A DNA stretch of 64,000 bases from Sulfurimonas sp. (lineage in GTDB: Bacteria; Campylobacterota; Campylobacteria; Campylobacterales; Sulfurimonadaceae), in assembly GCF_026988655.1 (NCBI RefSeq), contig NZ_JALSKT010000010.1:1-64000 (forward strand), read 5' to 3'. The position numbers were made by a program, and so were the translations under genes. Below the pieces are notes generated by a model, which was given only the letters and a program-made list of their open reading frames with translations, was not told the DNA's origin and made no database searches. Positions 16,533-26,818 of the stretch are shown piece by piece. Position 1 is the stretch's first letter. The number at the start of each line of letters is the position of its first letter.

Positions 16533-18539
16533 TTAAAATAACAACTCCCCTTCTGGGTCTGCTTCATCTTCTGCTCTTGGCGGTTTGGATATATCACTAA
16601 AGTACTCTTTTTTTCCATCAATCTCAACTTCAATAATACCCTCAGGCACATCAAATTTTCTTTTTACTTGCGGATATAAATTTAATACATTTTCAAAATA
16701 TTTTTTAAACGCAGGACCGGCAACGCGTCCTCCTGTTTCTTTATGATACATCGGGGTATTGTTATCATTCCCAAACCATACTACACATTCTATCGTTGGA
16801 GAATAGCCTGCGAACCAAGCATCTATATTTTTATTTGTAGTTCCCGTTTTACCAGCGAGTTCTATCCCTCTTGCTCTTGCTCGTCTTCCTGTACCTCTTT
16901 TAACTACATCTTGCAATATTGTTGTCATAATATATGCCTGTGTAGCAAGTGAAGTTTGATGCGACGTATACTCTTTTTCATACACGGTACTACCAGACTT
17001 ATCAATGCTGTCAATTAAATGCGGTTCAACCTGTACTCCATTATTTGAAAAAGAAGTATAATATTTTGCAAGTTGTAAAGGTGAGAGAGACATTGTCCCT
17101 AAAGCAATAGATAAATCATTTGGCAGTTTTTTAATATTGAACTTTCTCAACTCTCTTAAAAGTTGAGAAAGCCCTATATCGTTGACTAGATTTATCGTAG
17201 CAAGGTTTCGTGAATGCACAAGTGCCTCTCGTAGTGTAACTAGCCCTTTATAATTTTTTTCATAATTTTTCGGACGCCATTTCATATCTTCACCATCTTT
17301 TTCATAGTTATATGTTTTAGCAATATCTACAAGTTTTGTTGCTCCAGAATAGCCTAAATCAATAGCAACTTGGTATATAAACGGTTTAAACGCAGAACCA
17401 GGTTGGCGTCTTCCTTGTGTTGCACGATTATAAGAACTTTTCTTATAATCTACACTTCCCACAAGTGCTAGTATATCCCCGGTTGCTGAGTCAAGAGAGA
17501 CTATGGCACCATTGAGTTGGGATACATTAACATCTTGAAGCTGAAAACTTTCATCATTATTTACTAGAGCCTCTTGCTCTTTTTGCAAATCTTTTTCTTT
17601 ATACTTTTGTATACGTTTGAGTGATAAATCATAAGCATATGTAAGTGACTCTCTCGCAGCCTTTTGCAGCCTCAAATCCACTGTTGTATATATTTCATAC
17701 CCACCCGTTTTCAGATCATTTCTCCCCATCTCACGAAATCTTCTTGCAACTTCATCCACAATAAAAGGAGCTTTATTCTGCGTGAGAGTATCATCATACA
17801 CTTTTGGTCGTGTAATAAGTGCCTTTTCAAATGTAGCATCATCTATCCAACCTAACGTATGCATTCTAGCGATAACACGATTAGCTCTTCCCATAGATAT
17901 TTCATAATTTTTTGTCGGTGCATAGGTACTTGGAGCTTTAGGTAGTCCAACTAAAATTGCCATCTCTTTAAGGCTTAAATCTGAGAGCTTTTTATGAAAA
18001 TAGCCATCAGCTGCAGTTTTAATACCATAATACCCATGCCCATAATAGATTTCATTTAAGTATCTTTCTAAAATCTCTTGCTTGGTTAAAGCCTGCTCTA
18101 TTTTATATGAAAAGATAAGTTCTTTAATTTTACGTGAAAGTTTTTTCTCTCGTGTTAAAAGTTTATTTTTAACAAGCTGCTGCGTAATTGTACTCGCACC
18201 TTCAACCATCTTTCTCGCTTTAACATCTTTAATAATTGCACGAAAAATTGCATCAAAATTTACACCAGAATGTTCAAAAAAGCTTGTATCTTCTATGGCC
18301 ACAAGTGCTTCTATCACACGAGGAGGTATCTCATCAAACCTAGCATAATATCTATGTTTTTTATTAAAAACGTTTGCTATTTTTTCTCCATTTTTATCAT
18401 AAATTCGGCTTGTCACTTCAGGTTTGTAATCAACCAAAGATGAAATGTCATACTCATAGTTAAAATAATAATATCCGATAATTCCAAAAGGCGTTAAAAC
18501 ACCTAAAATAAATAAGCTTAAAAATATTTTTTTAATCAT
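16533..18539 (-). CDS. mrcA: Class A penicillin-binding protein (PBP1A)
   Basis: A 668-residue bifunctional peptidoglycan synthase anchored by an N-terminal span (about 5-27). The glycosyltransferase domain has EDTSFFEHSG with the catalytic Glu, then EGASTITQQLVKN. The transpeptidase has SxxK in GSAFKPFIYQ, SxN in SRNLATINL and KTGTTNK. It acts in the periplasm in cell-wall polymerisation and cross-linking. Its start overlaps the stop of the upstream ABC ATPase by 4 bp. It is the last gene of the alaS operon. Confidence 0.95.
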   Translation of the reverse strand: MIKKIFLSLFILGVLTPFGIIGYYYFNYEYDISSLVDYKPEVTSRIYDKNGEKIANVFNKKHRYYARFDEIPPRVIEALVAIEDTSFFEHSGVNFDAIFRAIIKDVKARKMVEGASTITQQLVKNKLLTREKKLSRKIKELIFSYKIEQALTKQEILERYLNEIYYGHGYYGIKTAADGYFHKKLSDLSLKEMAILVGLPKAPSTYAPTKNYEISMGRANRVIARMHTLGWIDDATFEKALITRPKVYDDTLTQNKAPFIVDEVARRFREMGRNDLKTGGYEIYTTVDLRLQKAARESLTYAYDLSLKRIQKYKEKDLQKEQEALVNNDESFQLQDVNVSQLNGAIVSLDSATGDILALVGSVDYKKSSYNRATQGRRQPGSAFKPFIYQVAIDLGYSGATKLVDIAKTYNYEKDGEDMKWRPKNYEKNYKGLVTLREALVHSRNLATINLVNDIGLSQLLRELRKFNIKKLPNDLSIALGTMSLSPLQLAKYYTSFSNNGVQVEPHLIDSIDKSGSTVYEKEYTSHQTSLATQAYIMTTILQDVVKRGTGRRARARGIELAGKTGTTNKNIDAWFAGYSPTIECVVWFGNDNNTPMYHKETGGRVAGPAFKKYFENVLNLYPQVKRKFDVPEGIIEVEIDGKKEYFSDISKPPRAEDEADPEGELLF

Positions 18540-19225
18540 TTTCTAAATTTCCTATTTGTAAAATTTGCTTCTATTAATGTTTTAGTATACTCTTCTTTAG
18601 GACTTGCTATCACCTGAACTATTTTACCACTCTCAACTACTCTTCCCTCTTTAATGATACAAACATCTTCACACAAATCTTTTGCTGAGTTAATATCATG
18701 TGTTACAAAAAGCATTTTAAATGCCTCTTTTTTTTGTAAACGTTTTAAAAGCTCTATGATTATCGTTTTTGTCTCTGGGTCAAGTGCAGTTGTTGGTTCA
18801 TCAAGGAGTAAAAGTTTAGGCTTTGATTCAAGCGCTATAGCGATGACCACACGTTGTAACTGTCCACCAGAAAGCTCAGGAGCAAAACGCTCCAAAAGAG
18901 ACGTATCCAGCCCAACTTCTTTAAAAAGTTCTGCTACTCTGCCCTCATCTACAAAAAATTGTTTTTTTATTTTTGTTAATGGGGAGAGTGCTGTAAAAGG
19001 ATTTTGAGGAACAAAAGCCACTGTTTTACCTGCAATCAGTTCAAAGTCAAACCCTTCTTTAAGTTCTACTCTCATCTCTTTTGGCAACATTCCCAACAGT
19101 GCTTTAATGGTTAGACTTTTCCCACTACCACTTTGTCCGATAAGGGCAAGAGAGTTTTCAATATGAAAAGATATATCTACTAAAGTTTTTTCACGATATT
19201 TTATTTTGAGTTTTTCTACATTCAT
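18536..19225 (-). CDS. ABC transporter ATP-binding protein, oligopeptide/nickel type
   Basis: A 229-residue single-domain ATPase. It has Walker A GQSGSGKS, signature LSGGQLQR, Walker B LLLLDEPTTALDP and H-loop THDINSA. The closest recognisable group is DppD/OppD/NikD, but it is shorter than the usual 320 residues and lacks the C-terminal oligopeptide domain. No permease or binding protein is adjacent, so its partners must be elsewhere. It overlaps bioF and the PBP gene by 4 bp each. Confidence 0.8.
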   Translation of the reverse strand: MNVEKLKIKYREKTLVDISFHIENSLALIGQSGSGKSLTIKALLGMLPKEMRVELKEGFDFELIAGKTVAFVPQNPFTALSPLTKIKKQFFVDEGRVAELFKEVGLDTSLLERFAPELSGGQLQRVVIAIALESKPKLLLLDEPTTALDPETKTIIIELLKRLQKKEAFKMLFVTHDINSAKDLCEDVCIIKEGRVVESGKIVQVIASPKEEYTKTLIEANFTNRKFRK

Positions 19226-20319
19226 TCTCTAAACGCAGCCACTCTTTTACATATCTCTCGCAACGCTTCATCACTCTCACCCAAACGTGCTATAAGTCTT
19301 ATAATAGCATGAGGGACTGTGGGCTGCCGAATAGCACCAACCCCATAGCCATCATTTAAAAGAGCGTTCTTAATCTCTATGACTTTTTTGTTCTCCCCTA
19401 TAGATATAGGGACGATTAGCCCATCTATTTTTATACCCAACTCATCGAAAACTATTTCTTGACGAAGGGCTATCTCTTTTTTTAACTCTACTGCGTTTGA
19501 GAGAATAAAATCGAGTGACTGATGTGCAAGTAAGGTATCATACAAAGAGAGTGAAGTTGCATATATAACAGGTTTCGCTCTGTTAAGGAGATACTCTACA
19601 ATATGCCCAGACCCTAGGATGAATGCTCCAAAACTTCCATATGCTTTACCAAGTGTTCCCATTTTTATATAGTTGTTTTTAATTTCAATATCATAATAAT
19701 CAAAAACACCCATAAGTTTTTTTCCAATGACACCGCTGCTATGTGCTTCATCAACTATAATAATTGCTTCATAGTTATCAGCAAGTGCAAAAACCTCTTT
19801 TGAGCAGATATCCCCATCCATTGAGTAGATACCCTCAACTGCAACAATTTTTCTTTTTGCAGTTGAGTTTTGTAACAACTCTTCAAGATGTTTCATATCA
19901 TTATGTCTAAAAAAATGCACTGCAATATCGCCAATACTTGAAGCTAAAATACCCGATGCATGATAAAACTCATCCATAAAAAGAACATCACCACGACGAA
20001 CAAGTGCTTCAATGAGTGCAATGTTCGCATTGAAACCGCTACCAAGCACTATCCCTGCTTCAAATCCATTTGCCTTACACATTGCATCTTCAAACTCTTT
20101 ATGTATTTGATGATATCCATTTACTAGCATAGAGGCTTTAGAGCTTTGCAATGGTTGCGCCTGAAGAATAGCACAAGCTTGTTTGTGCAAATCTTTGTTA
20201 TGTGCTAAACCAAGATAGTCGTTAGAAGCAAAGTCTTTCAAACGCATATCTACAACTTCTCTGGTTCTATATCTACCTGCCCGTTTAAGCGCCTTGAGCT
20301 CATTCTCGTAAAAAATCAT
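19222..20319 (-). CDS. bioF: 8-amino-7-oxononanoate synthase-like aminotransferase
   Basis: A 365-residue PLP enzyme of the alpha-oxoamine synthase family. The PLP lysine lies in KMGTLGKAYGSFGAF and the cofactor aspartate in IIVDEAHSSGVIG. BioF condenses pimeloyl thioester with alanine in biotin synthesis. The close relatives KBL and serine palmitoyltransferase are less likely given its shorter length. No other bio genes are nearby. It overlaps its neighbours by 4 bp on both sides. Two copies of the AAACGCAG repeat lie inside, one encoding the C-terminal AAF. Confidence 0.82.
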   Translation of the reverse strand: MIFYENELKALKRAGRYRTREVVDMRLKDFASNDYLGLAHNKDLHKQACAILQAQPLQSSKASMLVNGYHQIHKEFEDAMCKANGFEAGIVLGSGFNANIALIEALVRRGDVLFMDEFYHASGILASSIGDIAVHFFRHNDMKHLEELLQNSTAKRKIVAVEGIYSMDGDICSKEVFALADNYEAIIIVDEAHSSGVIGKKLMGVFDYYDIEIKNNYIKMGTLGKAYGSFGAFILGSGHIVEYLLNRAKPVIYATSLSLYDTLLAHQSLDFILSNAVELKKEIALRQEIVFDELGIKIDGLIVPISIGENKKVIEIKNALLNDGYGVGAIRQPTVPHAIIRLIARLGESDEALREICKRVAAFRE

Positions 20320-22124
20320 CCTAACACTACTCTATTTCTTCCACTCTTTTTTGCTTCATACAAAGCATTGTCTGCTCGTTTAAAAAAGGAGTCTTTACTT
20401 TCACAATCTTTATACTCAGCAACACCAAAGCTCACAGTTATCGGTAAAATCATATGATGTTCTTCAATAGCCTTACGAATCTTTTCAGCAATAACATAGG
20501 TGTCAATCTGTGAAGTATGTGTCGCTATTATCACAAACTCTTCACCACCTATACGACAAAGTTCATCCGTATCACGAAGCATTGATTTGACAAGTTTTGT
20601 GTATTCCATAAGTACTTTATCTCCTACATCATGCCCATGTTCATCATTGACTTTCTTAAAAAAATCAATATCAAAAAGTATAATTGAAAGCTTTTCATTG
20701 TATCGACATGCACGTGACACTTCTTTTTCTATTCTTAACTCATAATATCTTCGATTTCTTACATTTGTCAAAGGATCTGTAATAGTGAGTTTTTCTAGCT
20801 CTTCTTTATATATTTCTTCTGTTGTAATGTCAGATAAAACTATCGCATGTCTAAGAGGCTTGTCTGAAATTATTGATGCCGATATTAAAAAATAATATAT
20901 TCTTCCATTCAAATATAATTTTATTTTATTTGTCTTGTTAGGATAAGCAAGGATATACTCTACCCAGCTCTTACCATCCATCTCTTCTTTTATATAACCC
21001 TCATCTTCCACAAAAAATTCACAAATACAATTATATTTTTCCTTAAATTCTTTCAATGTTTTATACTCGTTAAAAATTTGGAAAAACCTACTGTTTACTT
21101 CTAAGATTTGATTGCCTTCATTAATAAGTACAACATTCGTCGAATTGTTCATAATCTTTTGATAATATTTTTTTTGCTTTCTTAAAACCATATACAATAT
21201 GATGTTTATAATACTCACTGCTAGCATCAGAATTAAAATACCAAAAAGTATCCACTGTAACATAAAGTCCTTGATACTTTTTAAAGATAAATCATCTAAT
21301 TTTTGAAATGTTATATAGCTTCCAATATTTTCACTACTGTTTTCAAGTTTGTAGCTAACTATAAAATACCCATTTTCTATTTTATATCCACTATCTAAAT
21401 AATTTTGTATATTATTTTTCTTGAGATACTCCATTAACTCTGGTTTTGCATCATAATTTGCTACATAATAATCATCTATAAATAATTTCGTAACAGGAAA
21501 TTTGAGTTGCGTTTTATATTTTTTATCTGCTACTACAATCGAATCTATGCCGCTTCTGCTTAACTGTTTTGATATAGAGTTAAAATGCGATATAACTTCT
21601 ATCATACCTATAAAAATATTATTGTCAAATATCGGGACAATAGCCTTTATACTCATATCAAACTTACCTACGCTGATAAAAAATTCATTTTTAGGTGCTA
21701 TAAGAAACTTGACTATGTCTTCTCTATAGTGTGAAAGATTATCTCCATGATGCTTACTCCAACTACGATAAATTGAAACACCATGTTTATCTAAAACCTG
21801 TATCCAGATATTTTTATAAAGTGTAGATTTGGAATATTTTGCTAATAAATCATCATAATAATTATAAGGTACTCTTTTATTTATGATAAACTTTGACAAG
21901 TTTTTATCTGTATGCGCTAGTGTAATAGCAAGTGCTAAGGTCGATTTTTGTTTAGCCACAATGTTATCATGGATACGATTTTGCAGATTTTTTGCATTGT
22001 TAGCGTATTTTTCAACTAGGAGTTGCTTTTCTGTTTTTTCAAGCATCACTATATATACTACAGCAGAGATACTAAACAAAAAAATCAAAAATACAACAAT
22101 AAAGTAGGATCTTCTGTTTTTCAT
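20316..22124 (-). CDS. Membrane diguanylate cyclase with periplasmic sensor
   Basis: About 602 residues if translation starts at the ATG overlapping the maf stop (TAATG at 22126-22122). The ORF-track start at 22160 is less likely. It has a membrane span near residues 8-28, a large periplasmic sensor of probable Cache type, a second span near 275, a PAS-like segment, then a GGDEF domain. DPLTNVRNRRYYE opens that domain. The active motif is RIGGEEF, with an RxxD inhibitory site (RDTD) five residues ahead. It should make c-di-GMP in response to an unknown periplasmic signal. Confidence 0.85.
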   Translation of the reverse strand: MKNRRSYFIVVFLIFLFSISAVVYIVMLEKTEKQLLVEKYANNAKNLQNRIHDNIVAKQKSTLALAITLAHTDKNLSKFIINKRVPYNYYDDLLAKYSKSTLYKNIWIQVLDKHGVSIYRSWSKHHGDNLSHYREDIVKFLIAPKNEFFISVGKFDMSIKAIVPIFDNNIFIGMIEVISHFNSISKQLSRSGIDSIVVADKKYKTQLKFPVTKLFIDDYYVANYDAKPELMEYLKKNNIQNYLDSGYKIENGYFIVSYKLENSSENIGSYITFQKLDDLSLKSIKDFMLQWILFGILILMLAVSIINIILYMVLRKQKKYYQKIMNNSTNVVLINEGNQILEVNSRFFQIFNEYKTLKEFKEKYNCICEFFVEDEGYIKEEMDGKSWVEYILAYPNKTNKIKLYLNGRIYYFLISASIISDKPLRHAIVLSDITTEEIYKEELEKLTITDPLTNVRNRRYYELRIEKEVSRACRYNEKLSIILFDIDFFKKVNDEHGHDVGDKVLMEYTKLVKSMLRDTDELCRIGGEEFVIIATHTSQIDTYVIAEKIRKAIEEHHMILPITVSFGVAEYKDCESKDSFFKRADNALYEAKKSGRNRVVLG

Positions 22125-22678
22125 TATTTGTCCATAAATGTCTGTAATACTTCTACACAAAGCCCCATAGCTGTACTCTCAAAGCCACGAACTTCTTTAA
22201 TGTAAGATTTACAAAATCCCTCAACCATACAGGCACCGGCCTTACCACGCCATTCACCACTCTCTAAGTAAGCTTCCAAATCATCTTGATTAAATGCATT
22301 GAAAATATAATCGGTTTGAGAAATATCTATGATTTTTTTACTTTTTGAATGATAAATCATGCAGGTAATAATACTCGTAACATTTCCACTTTGTGTCATT
22401 AAAATATTACGAGCATCATCAATGCAGCGCGCTTTACGAAGAATATGCCCCTGACTTGTCACAACAGTATCAGCCACAACAAGAGGATAATCTTCAAAAC
22501 CAAAAGCTTTTAAGTTAGTCTCATATTTTCCAAGGGTTGCCTGATAAACAAAGTTTTTTGCATTTACTGCGTTTACACGCTCTTCATCAAAATCTACACT
22601 CTCTTGAATGAAGTCAATACCAGCTTGATCTAAAAGCATCGCCCTAGTTTGTGATGAAGAACAGAGTCTAATACGCAT
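22124..22678 (-). CDS. maf: Maf-family nucleotide pyrophosphatase
   Basis: A 184-residue cytoplasmic house-cleaning enzyme hydrolysing non-canonical nucleoside triphosphates. It shows the N-terminal LCSSSQTRAMLL (family consensus SxSxxR) and VVADTVV with the catalytic Asp. A C-terminal GKAGACMVEGF resembles the usual GKAGAY..QG. Its start overlaps the upstream membrane-protein gene by 11 bp and its stop overlaps the cyclase start. Confidence 0.88.
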   Translation of the reverse strand: MRIRLCSSSQTRAMLLDQAGIDFIQESVDFDEERVNAVNAKNFVYQATLGKYETNLKAFGFEDYPLVVADTVVTSQGHILRKARCIDDARNILMTQSGNVTSIITCMIYHSKSKKIIDISQTDYIFNAFNQDDLEAYLESGEWRGKAGACMVEGFCKSYIKEVRGFESTAMGLCVEVLQTFMDK

Positions 22679-23204
22679 TTCTGAGTGTCACTCCAAGATA
22701 AATAGCGATTATGCCAAGGACTATATTGATAGGAACCATATACTTTCCAATAAGTTCAAGTGCTTTTTTTGCACCTTGAGCATCACCTTTTTCTAGTAGT
22801 TTTTGCGCTTTATTATGTCTAAGTATCATCCCTAAAAGATTTGCTGCCATCAACATCCAGATCACTTCTTTGACATGCACAAGATTGTAAAGATGCATTG
22901 CACCTTCATCTATGACATTACCATTTGCATCAACTGCCGCCACACGAAATCCAAGACCAACAGCCATAATGACCGCTGTAATTATTAAAATAATTACAAA
23001 AGGAGTTACAATAGTAAAGAGTCTTTTAAGTGCATGAGAAATTCGCTCAAGTCTATGCAAAGGAGACTCAATTTGTACAAATGAATTATGCGCTGCAAAC
23101 TTCATAGCTATCATTCCGCCAACCCATACAACTGCAGAAATGACATGTAAAAATACGATTTGCGTTCTGTAATCTGCAAAAAGTTCGATCATTAAATCTT
23201 TCAT
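22668..23204 (-). CDS. CopD-like integral membrane protein
   Basis: A 178-residue protein with four predicted membrane spans. HVISAVVWVGGMIAMKF resembles the CopD/PcoD domain and related haem-binding membrane proteins, with conserved His residues in spans. The first codon shares a base with the alaS stop and its end overlaps maf. A role in copper or haem handling is only a family-level suggestion. Confidence 0.65.
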   Translation of the reverse strand: MKDLMIELFADYRTQIVFLHVISAVVWVGGMIAMKFAAHNSFVQIESPLHRLERISHALKRLFTIVTPFVIILIITAVIMAVGLGFRVAAVDANGNVIDEGAMHLYNLVHVKEVIWMLMAANLLGMILRHNKAQKLLEKGDAQGAKKALELIGKYMVPINIVLGIIAIYLGVTLRNAY

Positions 23205-25756
23205 TACTTAAGAACCTCTGTTATAAATTTAAGTGCTTCTTCTTTTGCCTCTGGCAATTTTGAAGCATCTTTTCCACCTGCTTGTGCAAAGTCTGGACGA
23301 CCACCGCCACCACCACCAAGAATTGGAGCTATTTTTTTGATCCAATCACCAGCTTTAGCATCACTGTTTTTTACACCTGCAGCTATTAAAACTTTATCGC
23401 CTTTAACTTGAAAAAGCATTGCACAAAGTTTTTCATTTTGATTTTTTAATTCATCAATTTTATCTTTAATATCCCCTGCTGGATACTCTTCAACCACTAC
23501 ACTTACACCATTAATATCACTTGCTGTGATTTCAACTTTTGCAGATTCTTGTGCTTCTTTCAATTCGCTTTTTAATTCTGTAATATTTGACTTAAGTCTA
23601 TTGATACCCGCAATAAGATCAAGGTTTTTTACTTCTGCTTGAGCAGATTTGAGCACTTCTCTTTGGGCTGTAAAGTATTTATACGCTGCGTTTCCACAAA
23701 CGGCTTCAATTCTTCTCACACCCGCACTTACACCTGACTCTTTTGTAATGATAAATGAGCCTATATTTGCAGTATTGTTCACATGCACACCACCACAAAA
23801 TTCTATACTTGCATCTGCAAAACTCACCACTCGAACTTCATCACCATACTTCTCACCAAACTGAGACTTTGCACCAGATTTTTTTGCATCTTCTATGCCT
23901 AAAACTTCTGTTTTTGCAGGAATTGCTCTCATGATTTCAATGTTCACTCGCTCTTCTATCTCACTTAATTCGGCTTCACTGAGAGCTTTTGGATGAGAAA
24001 AATCGAAACGCAGTCGTGTTGCTTCATTGAGTGAACCCGCTTGAGAGATATGATCACCAAGTACATCATAAAGCACCGCATGAAGTAAATGCGTAGCTGA
24101 GTGATGTTTTACAATCTCATTACGTGAAATGTCCACTATCGCATCCACATTTGTATCTTCTTTTATACTCGAAGTTACTTCAATTTTAGAAAGATTAATG
24201 TCAAAAAACTTCTTTGTATCAAGAACTTTTGCACGACACTGTAGCTCACCACTATCACCACATTGCCCACCACTCTCTGCATAAAATGGCGTTTTATCAA
24301 GCATCACCCAACCTTTTTCACCAAGGTCAAGTTGCTCAACTCTATGAAAATTTTCATCTAAAACTGCTAAAACTTTTGAAACACTTTGTGTTGTCTCATA
24401 ACCGATAAATTCATTTTTGCCAAAACTCTCAAGCAATGCCTTAAAGTCACCACTTACAGCATCATCTCCACTTCCCTTCCAAGCAGCTTTTGCCCGTTTT
24501 CTCTGCTCGCTCATTAAAGCTTCGAACTTTTGTGTATCTAATGTCAGGTTTTTTTCTTTGAGCATATCTTCTGTCAGGTCAAGTGGAAAACCAAAAGTAT
24601 CATAAAGTTTAAAAGCGACTTCGCCACTAAAAACCTCTTTTGTATTTTGTAGTTCCATCTCAAATAGTGCTATTCCCGACTCGATAGTTTTAAAAAATCT
24701 TGCCTCTTCAAGTTCTATCTGCTCTTTTACTGCGTTTGACTTTGTAGCGATATAGTCATACTCTTGTCCCATAATGTCAACTAAAGTATCTACGAGTTTA
24801 TACATAAATGGTTTACGAAATCCTAAAAGATACCCATGTCTTACAGCACGACGAAGAATACGACGAAGCACATAACCACGTCCCTCATTTGAGAAGTTTG
24901 TTCCTTGAGAGAGTAAAAAGACTGTTGTTCTAATGTGATCTGCGATGACGCGAAAAGAGGCACCTGTCTTATAAACATACTCTTTAGAAATCATATCTTC
25001 AACTTTACGGATAAGTGGCATAAAAAGTGATGAACCATAGTTTGAGAGCGCACCTTCTTTGATAGCTACAACACGTTCAAGTCCCATACCAGTATCAATA
25101 GAAGGATGTGCAAGAGGGATTCTCTCTCCACCTTTTTCTTTGACTTCATACTGCATAAAAACAAGATTCCAAATCTCTAAAAACCTGTCACCCTCTCCAC
25201 CCATATGATCTTCAGGGCCACTAAAATGCTCAGCGCCTTGATCGTAAAAGATTTCAGAACATGGTCCGCATGGTCCAGTATCACCCATTGACCAAAAGTT
25301 ATCTGCGTCACCAAGACGCATAATTCTCTCTTTAGAGATGTGCTTTTGCCATAGTTTTTCAGCTTCATCATCACTCTCATGCACTGTAACCCAAAGTTTA
25401 TCTTTGTCTAAATGCAGTACTTCTGTGATAAACTCCCAAGCATAAGCAATAGCCTCTTCTTTAAAGTAATCTCCAAAGCTAAAGTTACCAAGCATCTCAA
25501 AGAAAGTATGATGGCGTGCCGTATGTCCAACATTTTCAAGGTCATTGTGTTTTCCACCTGCACGGATACAAGTTTGACAAGATGTTGCACGTGGATTTAC
25601 AGGACGAGGAACTTCACCCGTAAATATCGACTTAAAAGGCACCATGCCCGCGTTGTTAAACAATAAAGTCGCATCATCAGGCACTAAGGGTGCTGAAGGA
25701 ACTCTTGTGTGTTGTTTTGATTCAAAAAATTTTAAATACTCTTCTCTAATATCCAT
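23204..25756 (-). CDS. alaS: Alanyl-tRNA synthetase
   Basis: An 850-residue class II synthetase charging tRNA-Ala. It begins [25 protein letters not shown], the motif 1 region. The editing domain has [12 protein letters not shown] and CGGVHVNNT zinc-type motifs. The C-terminal DHHA1 oligomerisation region has [15 protein letters not shown]. It is the first gene of a seven-gene minus-strand operon reaching to the PBP gene. Three AAACGCAG repeats lie inside. Confidence 0.97.
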   Translation of the reverse strand: MDIREEYLKFFESKQHTRVPSAPLVPDDATLLFNNAGMVPFKSIFTGEVPRPVNPRATSCQTCIRAGGKHNDLENVGHTARHHTFFEMLGNFSFGDYFKEEAIAYAWEFITEVLHLDKDKLWVTVHESDDEAEKLWQKHISKERIMRLGDADNFWSMGDTGPCGPCSEIFYDQGAEHFSGPEDHMGGEGDRFLEIWNLVFMQYEVKEKGGERIPLAHPSIDTGMGLERVVAIKEGALSNYGSSLFMPLIRKVEDMISKEYVYKTGASFRVIADHIRTTVFLLSQGTNFSNEGRGYVLRRILRRAVRHGYLLGFRKPFMYKLVDTLVDIMGQEYDYIATKSNAVKEQIELEEARFFKTIESGIALFEMELQNTKEVFSGEVAFKLYDTFGFPLDLTEDMLKEKNLTLDTQKFEALMSEQRKRAKAAWKGSGDDAVSGDFKALLESFGKNEFIGYETTQSVSKVLAVLDENFHRVEQLDLGEKGWVMLDKTPFYAESGGQCGDSGELQCRAKVLDTKKFFDINLSKIEVTSSIKEDTNVDAIVDISRNEIVKHHSATHLLHAVLYDVLGDHISQAGSLNEATRLRFDFSHPKALSEAELSEIEERVNIEIMRAIPAKTEVLGIEDAKKSGAKSQFGEKYGDEVRVVSFADASIEFCGGVHVNNTANIGSFIITKESGVSAGVRRIEAVCGNAAYKYFTAQREVLKSAQAEVKNLDLIAGINRLKSNITELKSELKEAQESAKVEITASDINGVSVVVEEYPAGDIKDKIDELKNQNEKLCAMLFQVKGDKVLIAAGVKNSDAKAGDWIKKIAPILGGGGGGRPDFAQAGGKDASKLPEAKEEALKFITEVLK

Positions 25757-25869
25757 GTATATTCTCTTGTGTAAAATTACGCGATTATATCTAAAAGGGA
25801 ATAAAAACCTTATAATAATGCTAATAATGAAAGAAAATTAATATTTAAGTACCTCTCTATAAGTGCCTG

Positions 25870-25910
25870 ACAATACTAAATTTTACATTCATTTTACTTT
25901 ACAATACTAA
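25870..25910. repeat. Short direct repeat in the divergent promoter region
   Basis: ACAATACTAA occurs at 25870-25879 and 25901-25910, 31 bp apart, between alaS and the divergent DsrE-like gene. It may be an operator or chance in an AT-rich spacer. Nothing else stands out in this 177-bp gap. Confidence 0.3.
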
Positions 25911-25933
25911 GATGCCTTTATAAGGAGATATCT

Positions 25934-26401
25934 ATGAAAAGAGTAATAATAATTTTAGCCTTACTATTTGGTTTGGTTCAAGCAGAAGATGAGAGTGCAA
26001 AGGTTGTTTATGATTTAACAACAAATGATTTAGTAAAGTTTGAAAGAAGTGTACTCAAAGGCATCGTATTTAACAAAACACTTTACTCAGATCAGCTAAA
26101 AGAGTTAGAAGTTGCTGTTGTTATCCACGGAGGGGCGTATAGATTTTTTGTAAAAGATTTAGATAGCACTATCTTTAAGAAGGATAAAAAACTTCAAAAA
26201 GTCTATAAAGAGTTAAAAAAACGTATCGCAACAATGGCGGACACTTATGAAGTAGAGTTTTTGATGTGTGGTGCAGCGATGAAACGAAATAAGCTGACAA
26301 AAAAAGATATTGTCAATTTCGTACACATCATTCCCAACTCTACTATCGGACTTATCGACAAACAAAATGAGGGCTTTGCATACATTCCTGTACGAAATTA
26401 A
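25934..26401 (+). CDS. Secreted DsrE/DsrF-like protein
   Basis: A 155-residue protein with a cleavable signal peptide (LLFGLVQAED). The mature part has the DsrE-like fold pattern: VVYDLTTNDLVKFERSVLKG, then LEVAVVIHGGAYRFF, then VEFLMCGAAMKRNK, a single Cys at the position often used in sulfur relay. The AAGGAG ribosome-binding site is strong. Periplasmic DsrE-like proteins are common in sulfur oxidisers, but the substrate here is unknown. Confidence 0.75.
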   Translation: MKRVIIILALLFGLVQAEDESAKVVYDLTTNDLVKFERSVLKGIVFNKTLYSDQLKELEVAVVIHGGAYRFFVKDLDSTIFKKDKKLQKVYKELKKRIATMADTYEVEFLMCGAAMKRNKLTKKDIVNFVHIIPNSTIGLIDKQNEGFAYIPVRN

Positions 26402-26496
26402 GAATGAATTGTCACTTTTTTAGGTACTTTTTGTAACCTCTATGAGATAAATCTTTTATACAATTTCCAAACTAACTAGTAATGGAGTATTTGATT

Positions 26497-26730
26497 ATGC
26501 ATGAAAGAGAATTTATGGTAGATGCTAATAACCCTGATTTGGAATTTTTTTGTGAGCTTGATGATAGTTGTGCCCAAAGTATCTGTGAGAATGAGCTTGA
26601 AATACCCCAAGACTACATTAAAAAGATAGAATGTTATGATGCTGCGTTTAAAATATATCTCAAACCATCCCGTACATATTACCGTGATGACTGGTATGTA
26701 AACCTTACTCGCTTGGATTATGTATCATAA
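26497..26730 (+). CDS. Small acidic hypothetical protein
   Basis: The ORF track opens at 26482, but GGAG at 26484-26487 is well placed for the ATG at 26497 (MHEREFMVDANNPDLEF), giving 77 residues. It is acidic with two closely spaced Cys (DDSCAQSICENE) and ends in a Tyr/Arg-rich segment. No family recognised. One CTGCGTTT repeat lies inside, encoding AAF. Confidence 0.6.
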   Translation: MHEREFMVDANNPDLEFFCELDDSCAQSICENELEIPQDYIKKIECYDAAFKIYLKPSRTYYRDDWYVNLTRLDYVS

Positions 26731-26818
26731 AATAACATTTTATTATATTTTTTCCAATTAAATTGACATTCTAAATATAATTAATTATAATGAATCTATC
26801 TAAATAACAGGGGATAGA

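Noticed and set aside
18654-19007. 117-residue plus-strand ORF
   Set aside because: It is the complement of the ABC ATPase core and shows the Ser/Lys-rich bias of a shadow frame.
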